Source of the DNA: Atherix ibis
Taxonomy: Eukaryota; Arthropoda; Insecta; Diptera; Athericidae
NCBI GenBank assembly: GCA_958298945.1
Contig: OY282605.1
Coordinates: 113,456,267 to 113,520,266, forward strand
Length of the DNA: 64,000 nucleotides
Direction: 5' to 3'
In this document: piece by piece, positions 56,285-64,000 of the stretch
How the letters are laid out: each line of letters begins with the position of its first letter
Position numbering within the stretch: the first letter of the stretch is position 1
Translations under genes and position numbers: made by a program
Notes under the pieces: model-generated
What the model saw: only the letters and a program-made list of their open reading frames with translations
Told to the model about the DNA's origin: nothing
Database searches by the model: none

Positions 56285-58310
56285 TTACTCTAAAAATATG
56301 GAAACCTCATTAAAATAGGATTTTTCCTTCAAGACTTACTTTGTAATTAACCAAAAAAAAAACAAATTTAACGATAGCCCATTTATACATATTTCAAGTG
56401 TAATAAAATAATAAAATATATTGTATAAAAAAAGTAAAGAATTTTTAACAAAAGAATATATGAATTTTGATTACCTTATAAAATTATTTAAAAGTCACTA
56501 TCCGAAATTATTGTATATCATAAGTAATTATCACTGCTATCATCATTAACGTTTTGATGGGGATGTGGTATACTCTATACGATGGGTTTGGATTCGTCTT
56601 AAAGTATTGGTCAAAAAGACATAATATAATTCTACTAAAGAGAAAACTATTAATTTCCAGTTGAATTAGTGACGATAAAATGGAAATTTAATGACCGACA
56701 AGATATAAGAGCGGCGATTAGGTCAAGAGTTGCTGTTTAACATTCTCATAAAAGATAACCGAAAAAAGAACTGTTTTACGGCGACAGTTGCGATGATAGT
56801 GGTTGTGATGATGTTTTCTGCAAAACATAAATGTTCTTGGCTGTGTGGTCTTGTTTGAATCCAATCCAAATGCAAAGAAAGGTTCACTCGGACAGACTGA
56901 CATGGTGATAAACATTAGACAACGAGAAGGGCAACTCACCGCAGAGGAGTAGAGACAACCAGGAAGATCTTATCGGCTGGAAGCAAATTTCCTCATAAAA
57001 CTTCCACTGTAATAGGCGATTACCGAAGCTACGTGTATAAATCGGAAATTTTATTCATTCCTTCACAGGCTAGTGGCTACTGTTCCGACCGCCTCCTCAC
57101 CATTCCGGAAGGCTACCGAGTACAATGAGTAGCGAGGGATGGGATGACCATATAGTCACCTCTAATTTCAGAGTTAAAAATTACCACGCTGTCTAGAGTA
57201 TGTACGACGATGGTAAGCCAGAAACGATCAAAGTGGAAGTGAAAACGGGGCACAATGGAATTCTATGGACGAAACGGCGACGGGCCATGTAATTAATTCC
57301 AAAGTTGTTCCATTGTGTCACTTGGCCACCTCGAGTAGTGTTTATCTTCAGTAGAAGTGTGACCGGAATTTTAATTGGCGGATAAAGATAAGCGAACAAG
57401 TGCACCGCCGCCAACCGAACTAATGGGAACCATACGACGAATGGCAATTCTTTCAAATGAACCTCAAACCAGACCAGACTAGATATATACTCGTCAGAAG
57501 GAAAGTTGGGAAAAAGAATAACGGCTTGGCACCGAATCTATATCGAATTTCGAACACTAGAAAGGACGTAAAGCCTGGATTAGTCGGTTTCGGCGGTGAC
57601 ACTTTTGAGGGCGGTAATGTTATCGGCTAATGTGTAGTGTTCGTGTGTCTTTTGTTCCAAGTTATTGTACAATCAGTCGATAACGCTAATTACATGATTG
57701 ATAGCTCAATTTGGGTCTTCCACTCGGACTATTTCAGGTAGCACCGTTCCTTGATAACCATTTCGTTTGTTTTACGGTTTTTTTCTTCACATTTTTTGTA
57801 ATTTTTATTACCGAAATTAAGGAAACCGATTACATTCTAGTCCAATTTTGATCGTATTCAATTTTTATCAACCAATTAATTGGATTTCGTGTAATTGTTC
57901 TTGAATTAAAATTCAGATGGTGTTTATGCTGATAGTAATTGGAATTTTGTAATTTATCTTTTCCGTTTGTTGAATATTTTCTTAAATAGCCTATGGAAAA
58001 ATTGAATCATGGGAAAGTTTATTATCGACATTGAAATTGAAAAAAAAAAATTGCAAAATGAAAATTTTGGCATATTTTTTACATAAAAAGAAAATTATAA
58101 TAAAAAATAAAATTCTCGATTTGTCTGAACTGATTGAGAGGAAAGCATCACAAAAAATTAAGTTGCTGATGAATAAATCTCTATGATGCTATTATAAAAA
58201 AAAATAATCTGACTTTAAAAGTATCTAAAAATTAAGTTTAATCTATTAAAAAGTTAATTTAATAATTTTTATTATATATAATTAATTTTTTCTTTTAGAC
58301 CGAACAAGTT
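56285..58310. other. Intergenic DNA, with a GC-richer island
   Basis: 56285-56540 and 57770-58310 are AT-rich. 56550-57760 is a long GC-richer island (for example CGACCGCCTCCTCACCATTC) with no product I recognise on either strand, and no transposon motifs. It may be conserved non-coding or regulatory DNA. Confidence 0.35.
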
Positions 58311-58315
58311 TTGTC

Positions 58316-59453
58316 GCTCATTGATGCCGACAAGTTCGGCCATTTTGAATGTTCAGTTAATTTTTGACAGCTGCTTTGCTTGCACGTGTTTTGGCTCGTC
58401 TTCGATTTTAGCCCATTCCAAAAAATGGATCAAAGAATTTGTTTTGGAAACAAGAAAAAGTCACAGGCAGCCAGATCTGGGGAATACGGTGGCTGCGGCT
58501 TTATTAGTGTGTTGTTTTTGGCCAAAAATTCGCGCACAAGCAACGATGCGTGAGCAGGGGCGTTATCATGTTGCAAAACCCAATTTTTGTTCTTCCACAG
58601 ATCCGAGGGTTTCTGGCGGATTGCTTTGCGCAACTTGCGCATAACTTGCAGGTAATATTTCTAATTGACAGTTCTACCTTGTGGTTGGAACTCATGATGC
58701 ACCACGCCCCTGCAATCGAAAAAAACTGTAAGAAAACCTTCCCTATCGACCGAACTTGGCGCACTTTTTTCGGTCTTGGCTCGTGCGGCAGCTTTTATTG
58801 GGATGATTGAGCTTTGATTTCCACGTCATATCCATAAACTCATGATTCGTCACCAATTATGACCCTCTGGGGCAAATTTGGGTCGTCGCGGACAGAGTCC
58901 AACAGATCCTTAGCAATGTTGTTGCGATGCTGTTTTTGGTCGAAATTGAGCAATTTCGCGGCGACCCGTCTCACGCCAAATCATTGGTAAAAATCGAATG
59001 GCACGAGCGAATCGATATGTTTAAGTCCTCAGCAACTTCTATAACGGTGATTCGACGATTGACCAATACTATTTTCTTCACTTCATCAATGTTTTCGTCT
59101 GTTGCTGACGTGCTCAGCCGTTCGGCACGTTTTTCGTCGTTCACATCTTCTCGGCCGTTTGAGAACATTTTGTACTACCGATAAACATTGCTTCGGTTTA
59201 AGGTAGCTTCACCATATGCCACAGTCAACATTCGGAATGCGTCCGCGCAATTAATTTTGTTTTTCACACGAAGACGAGCCAAAACACGTGCAAGCAAAGC
59301 AGCTGTCAAAAATTACCTGAACATTCAAAATGGCCGAACTTATCAGCATAAGTGAGATATATGAGTACCAACATAACGGCACAAAAAATCAAAAATCGAA
59401 TATACGTAGCCCGCGTAAATTCAAAATTCACGATACTTTTTGAACAGACCTCG
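58316..59453 (-). mobile_element. Mariner family A with fold-back (inverted) left end
   Basis: The right end ACTTTTTGAACAGACCTCG stops at 59453, but the next bases are TT rather than TA. Minus-strand blocks in order: helix-turn-helix region with NGREDVNDEK near 59150, first catalytic GDES followed by a stop in place of Trp (58835-58860), second catalytic QHDNAPAHASLL and third PYSPDLAACDFFLFPK near 58440-58560. The three catalytic Asp are present. The left 58316-58445 is instead plus-strand 5' leader sequence of the same family; 58324-58403 is an 80-base inverted copy of 59270-59349. The true left end is missing. Confidence 0.85.
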
Positions 59454-59454
59454 T

Positions 59455-59685
59455 TTATAGGATTATTTAATTTCTTCTTTGGAAACAAATATTTGATAAA
59501 TTATACTTTAAATTTAGATTATAATAAAAATTTTATTTTGTTATATTATATATACTTTACCATTATTAAACAATTATCTAAAAACTTCTTGCACAACTCA
59601 GTTTTTTGGCTTTTGTTAATTTGTCTTGCTGTGATTTCCATCTTTCTATAACTTAGACATTCACAATCCGACTTGCCTTTCTGAT
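59455..59685. other. AT-rich spacer
   Basis: No feature recognised. Confidence 0.4.
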
Positions 59686-59689
59686 ACCG

Positions 59690-60420
59690 ATTTTCAGAAA
59701 TTCACAAAAATACAACCTGGTGCCTATTTGATTACCCAGGTATGACAGTGATGGCTGTGAATTAAATATCGCACTTACAGATGGTGAAAGTGATAGTATT
59801 CTTTACTACCACGCTGGTCACCACTACTGGCCTGGTATTTTAATTAACAGTTCTGATTGGAGTCAATTCCAAATAATATGAACTGCGCCATTTACGGTTT
59901 GAGTGATCTTTCCTAGGAAATTATGTGATCTTTCCTAGGAATCCGCAATGTCATCTACAATGCCAATCAAAGTTATAACTTTTGGCATCAGTAGTTTGAG
60001 CAGCGCGACATATATGTCATAACACAACAGTGGAATGAGAATCGAGCCCTGCGGACTGTATGGTTTCATTCTAATTTCGGTATTGTTTATCAAAGTTCTA
60101 ATCCTTAATTATCCCTCTAAGAGAATCCAAAACTTTTAAACGACGAAACGCGCTTGAATTAATTCTCCACCATGCCGAGCTGAAGGCGTTCTTGACATCA
60201 AGATTAATACTGACGCAGTGATTTTTAGCATCTCGCATTTATCGTTTTTTCTCCAATGACCTTACGAGACATATCAATGACTATCATGTTCAGAGTTTGA
60301 CGCAGTAATGACAGAGTCAAATTTGGCACCTTGCATCCACTGTTGATGTAGCTTTTCTTAATCCATGTTAATTTTTTGAGAGACTCTTGGCTCTCTCGGT
60401 GTTCATCTTCGGGCGTTTGC
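59690..60420 (-). pseudogene. R1-clade reverse transcriptase relict
   Basis: The minus strand, across frameshifts, reads a CEMLKITASVLILMSR-like stretch then KNAFSSAWWRINSSAFRRLK (the VKNAFNSA block), SLRGIIKD, an SPQGSILIPLLCYDI block and LIGIVDDIAD, a decayed FADDIAL box. The order fits the palm of an R1-clade RT. No single frame is open. Confidence 0.6.
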
Positions 60421-60429
60421 AAATTATCC

Positions 60430-61000
60430 TTTCAAGTTATTTAAAAAAAAATTATTAATGCCCATTTTTATAAAAGTCAATGTGATTCCATATTTAAAAT
60501 TTAGGAATAGTTTTAGAATACATCGGTGGCAGGGTAAAATTGAAAAAGTGTGATTTGATGACAAGACCTCCTGGTGTGGTGGTGTCATCGAGTACCCAAA
60601 CGTACATATGAGATTGATGACGCTTTAGGCTATATTCATTACGAGTGGGGTTTTATTGAGCGAGGAGTGACAAGCAAATTATACTTGGAGTCCTGTCATG
60701 GGGCAGCGGGGATGGAATTTTTGGGTTGAAAATAGGTGCCGGAACATGTAAGAGATGGTGAAGCGTGCGACGTTTGTTTGTATCTTTTTCCAATCGGAGG
60801 CTCCCGTTCGGACCATTAGACCGCCTGAGCCGGTGGATGCAATAGCGTCTCGTGAGGACTGGTTGCCCCTTAAAAAAATAAAGAAAGAAAGTAAATTAAA
60901 AAGGCTTATGATCTGGTATTCTCGCTCTACTGACGCTGCTAATTAGCGCACAATTCAGTTACGCTGCATATGACCCTTCTTTATGTAAGGAGGAGAATAT
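60430..61000 (+). other. Unassigned repeat-like DNA with A-rich end
   Basis: A GC-richer stretch ending in a run like TTAAAAAAATAAAGAAAGAA near 60870-60900 resembles the tail of a retroelement, but no diagnostic motif identifies it. The frame IRPPEPVDAIASREDWLPLK is open over a short distance only. Confidence 0.3.
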
Positions 61001-61560
61001 CATCTCTAGAACAAAAATGGGCAAATTCTCTACTAGATACTATATACCCACATACTCTGAAACCCTTTTAAGTTTAACCTTTCAATTTAAATTAAAATTT
61101 ATGTTATTTTCTTTTTTCTTATTAATAAAAATTTTTCTATTAATAAAATTTTCTTATAAAAAATTTTTCTAGTCTCGTAAATAGATCTCAATAATAATAT
61201 TATTTATACAAACCAATATTTTGAAATAATTAAATCAAATTAACCACATTAATAAAGTTTCGGAAAAAATGCAAAATTTATGTACAAAGGCGACCCCCCC
61301 CCCACTTTTATGCAATTTTTTTGTCATTCCAAATGTAATAATTTCAGCCCCACCTTACTGATTGGAATTATTAAGAACAGGAAGTTATTTAAACAAATTA
61401 ATATTTTGATAATTAAGTACAATCTTTTTGAAAATCCGGTGGTAATGAATTGATTTTATGATCGATTGCAAAGAATTTTTCGTCTTAAAGCAATATTTTA
61501 TGGCGCCAAGCAAATTCCTCTAAGGAAGGAGGGGTAAAAAAAAACTCTTGAATCCATCGT
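61000..61560. other. AT-rich intergenic DNA
   Basis: Contains a C run (about 61296-61304). No gene seen. Confidence 0.4.
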
Positions 61561-61713
61561 CAAAAGCCAGACAGATAGTCAGTCAGTCATCATCATTTTT
61601 AGGTATGTGATTGATACTATTAGCGTCGCATCAATTCGCTGATAATCAATAGACAAAACGTTTCAATACGAAGCTACCAGGATTTGGAGATTTCGGAACA
61701 CCAATGTTGCAGC

Positions 61714-61802
61714 ATGAACGTCAGCCACTATTACCTGCTGCCTCCCAATGCCACTGCTACCATGAGTAACCAAAACTTTTCCATTCATGATTTATGTATA
61801 AG
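61714..61802 (+). CDS. Candidate first coding exon of a host gene (eh1-like motif)
   Basis: From the ATG at 61714 the frame reads MNVSHYYLLPPNATATMSNQ then NFSIHDLCI, and reaches AG followed by GTATAT at 61803, a good splice donor. The segment uses G/C-ending codons (CTG CTG, GCC, ACC, AAC) in strong contrast with the AT-rich DNA after 61803. NFSIHDL resembles the eh1 (FSIxxIL-type) Groucho-binding motif found near the N-terminus of several homeodomain proteins; this is a suggestion only. No further exon is found to 64000. The frame stays open to 61932, but that part is low-complexity Lys/Asn sequence typical of intron read-through. Confidence 0.4.
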
Positions 61803-62925
61803 GTATATAAAAATAATAAATAATAATTTTTATAATAAAACAAAATTTCCAACAAACAAAAAAAAAAAAAAAACAACACAAAATAAAGAAGCAAAAATTG
61901 AAAGGGAAAAAACGTCAACTTTTTACCAGTAACACGATCTGATCGTGTTTTCGTTCTCAATAAACTCTGATTGGGAAAATTAATTCACTTTACTTCTGAA
62001 ATGTCAAATTGATCTTTCGAAATCGTTGCGGGTGTCCCTGCATCTCCAATAAACCAAATGCAAAAAGTCAAAGATTTCTCAAAAATAATCGTTCAAATAA
62101 GACCTTTTTAACCAGCTCTTCCTTCCAAAAAACTGATCGACTGATTGCAAAGATCATTTAACAAGATCTCTTACCACCATCTTAACTATTGATCGATCGA
62201 AAAAGTAGCCAATAATTTTTATATTCGAAGATTGGTTAAAAAATTGTTTACAGTCAATATTTCTTATGGTCCAATGTAGGTAGCTGCTGACTATCGTTCT
62301 TCTGTTCTATGGTCTAAAATAAATGGTAGCTACTGTCTATAATAACGAATAACAAGGAGAGAAAAAAACCTTATTCGTACAATGAACATTTTCGATAATT
62401 TTGTTTATTTCGGTCATAATTGATTTGAGGTCTTTCAAATTTCTGTTTTCTCCAATTTAAAGCAGTAGCGGCTCGTGAATAGGGTCTGATAGACATTTTA
62501 AAGCAGTAGCGGCTAAAATTTTCGGAAACAGCGGTTTTGCAAAAAAAAAACCAATCGAACTGCGTCATCGACAGATTTTTATTATATGAGAAAAAAAGCC
62601 ATTTGCAAAAATTTCCCAGGACAAAAAAACTGTAACAATTTTCAAAAATATATTCAAAATAAATTTAAATTTATTATAAAAGACCTTAAGTGTCATAACT
62701 TCTCTGAATTTGAAATGGGCATACCGCACTTATCCATGATTTCCTCTTCGGTTACCAACATCATCCCTTACATCATTCCAGTTACGACCAACTCACCTTC
62801 CCCATTTTTTAAGTGTATACCACTGAACTCAGAACATCTTTTTGAATAGGACTCATTCCATTCTGAAGATCCTAAACCTATAAACTCCTTTCCCATATCC
62901 TATACTTAATTTCCAAAAACTTACT
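61803..62925. other. AT-rich DNA without recognised genes
   Basis: A duplicated phrase (AAAGCAGTAGCGGCT at about 62460 and 62499) is present. A reading frame at 62586-62849 has partly protein-like composition but matches nothing I know. Confidence 0.4.
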
Positions 62926-62929
62926 TATA

Positions 62930-64000
62930 CCAGGTGTATAAGCTTAAATTCGCTGTTTGGACATAGATGGCGTGAGTGAGCGTATTAAGCTATACTTTTT
63001 TTTTATGAGTTTGACATCTGTCAACATTAATCAGTGCACATTGTCAGCAATTTCGGATAACAACATACATTTTTCCTTTGGTAATCATATCTAGTTTTGT
63101 GCCAGAAAAAGAGCATATGCGGGAAGCTCTGCTTTTCTGTTTCAATTTGAAGAAATCGATTGCCGAATTGCATCGAATGCTTATGGAGGTCTATGGTGAC
63201 AGTGCTTTATCAGAAACAACGTTCCAAGTTGGTTTGGTCGGTTTAAAGACGGCAATTTTGACCAGACGATATCCAATCGCAAAAATAGCTCGCGGAGCAA
63301 TTGGTTGTTACTCAACGAGCCATTTCTCTATGCGTCTGCGTACCATGGGGAAGATTGAAAATATCGGAAAATGGGTGCCGCATGAATTGAACGATAGGCA
63401 GATGGAGCGACGCCAAAACACATGCGAAATCTTGTCGCCAGACAAAAAAGAAATTTGTTCCTGCATTGGATTGTGACAGGCGATGAAAAGGGATATATTT
63501 CGAGAACCTTTAACGCAAGAAATCGTGGGTTGATCCCGGAAGACGATGCTATGCGTTTGGTGGGATCAGAAGGGTATCGTCTACTATGAGATGTTGAAAC
63601 CTGGTGAAACTGTCAATGCCCACTGCTAACACCAACAATTGATTAAATTGCACCATGCTCTGCGTGAAAAAAGGACCGATTATCAACAAAGACATGACAA
63701 GCTGATTTTCCTCCACGAAAACGCACGATCGCACACGCCAGAAATGGTCCGAAACTACTTGAAGGCACTCAACTGGGAGATGCTATCCCAACCGCTTATT
63801 TACCAGACCTGGCCCCTTCCGACTACCACCACTTTTCGTCGATGGGCCACGCGCTCGCTGAGCAGCACTTCAATTCTTACGAAGACGTCCGAAAATGGCT
63901 TGATGAGGGGTTTGCCTCGAAAGAGAAGTAATTTTTTTCGCATGGTATCCACAAATTGCCAAAGAGATACGAAAAATGTGTAGCTAGCCAAGGCAAGTAC
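62930..64000 (+). mobile_element. Mos1-type mariner copy 3, cut by window end
   Basis: The 5' inverted repeat CCAGGTGTATAAGCTTAAAT follows TA at 62928-62929. The start codon is lost (ATG to ATA at about 63088). A deletion in the helix-turn-helix region joins DGNFD-like sequence to the DDTQSQ-like segment (about 63255-63270), and another removes the segment after WVDPG near 63538. Catalytic blocks read VTGDEKG, LHENARSHT (second Asp replaced by Glu) and LAPSDYHHF-like. The 3' end lies beyond the window. Confidence 0.88.

Noticed and set aside
57193..57456. 87-residue minus-strand frame in the GC-richer island
   Set aside because: No recognisable motif, no splice context that improves it; open frames of this length are expected by chance in GC-richer DNA.
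61803..61932. Extension of the 61714 frame into a Lys/Asn/Thr-rich tail
   Set aside because: It begins right at a splice donor and is low complexity, so it is more likely intron sequence.

Overview
This window is AT-rich arthropod, most probably insect, nuclear DNA. The reasons are a spliced replication-factor gene with 58-76 bp introns, several lineages of mariner transposon flanked by TA, jockey- and R1-clade non-LTR retrotransposons, and long AT-rich satellite tracts. The order or species cannot be named from the sequence. The only complete host gene I can support is RFC1, the large subunit of replication factor C (clamp loader), on the minus strand at 1310-5021. Joining nine exons by GT-AG rules gives an uninterrupted 1057-residue product with an N-terminal PCNA-binding-like motif, a BRCT domain, an AAA+ module and the RFC1-specific C-terminal region. 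Nothing operon-like exists here; the other features are selfish elements, repeats and intergenic DNA.

Layout. 1-511: truncated mariner. 1310-5021: RFC1. 5.2-6.2 kb: AT-rich spacer. 6.3-10.0 kb: nested retroelements (minus-strand non-LTR element with RNase H, plus-strand R1-clade element, irritans-type mariner). 10.0-14.3 kb: intergenic DNA with a broken DDE transposase. 14.4-18.1 kb: degenerate AT-rich satellite with a higher-order repeat of about 390-430 bp. 18.2-34 kb: intergenic DNA with a MITE-like element, relicts of one DDE family, opposed jockey fragments and two Mos1-type mariners. 34.87-36.17 kb: minisatellite of about 73 bp per unit, each unit able to form a stem-loop. 38.1-40.4 kb: satellite of about 310 bp per unit rich in TTGATCAA, containing a perfect 60-bp inverted repeat. 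41-48 kb: DDE relict, jockey fragments and two mariners. 51-56.3 kb: DDE relict, Tc1-like relict, a mariner inside another mariner, and a jockey 3' end carrying a tRNA-like sequence. 58.3-60.4 kb: fold-back mariner and an R1-clade relict. 61.7 kb: a short coding-looking segment ending in a splice donor, possibly the first exon of a host gene that continues to the right. 62.93-64 kb: third Mos1-type mariner, cut by the window end.

All transposon coding regions seen are broken by frameshifts, stops, deletions or catalytic-residue substitutions, so none looks autonomous. The structures most worth a second look are the perfect 60-bp palindrome, the hairpin-forming minisatellite, the mariner-in-mariner insertion, the fold-back mariner and the candidate first exon. 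Family assignments rest on motif recognition by eye, without database searching.
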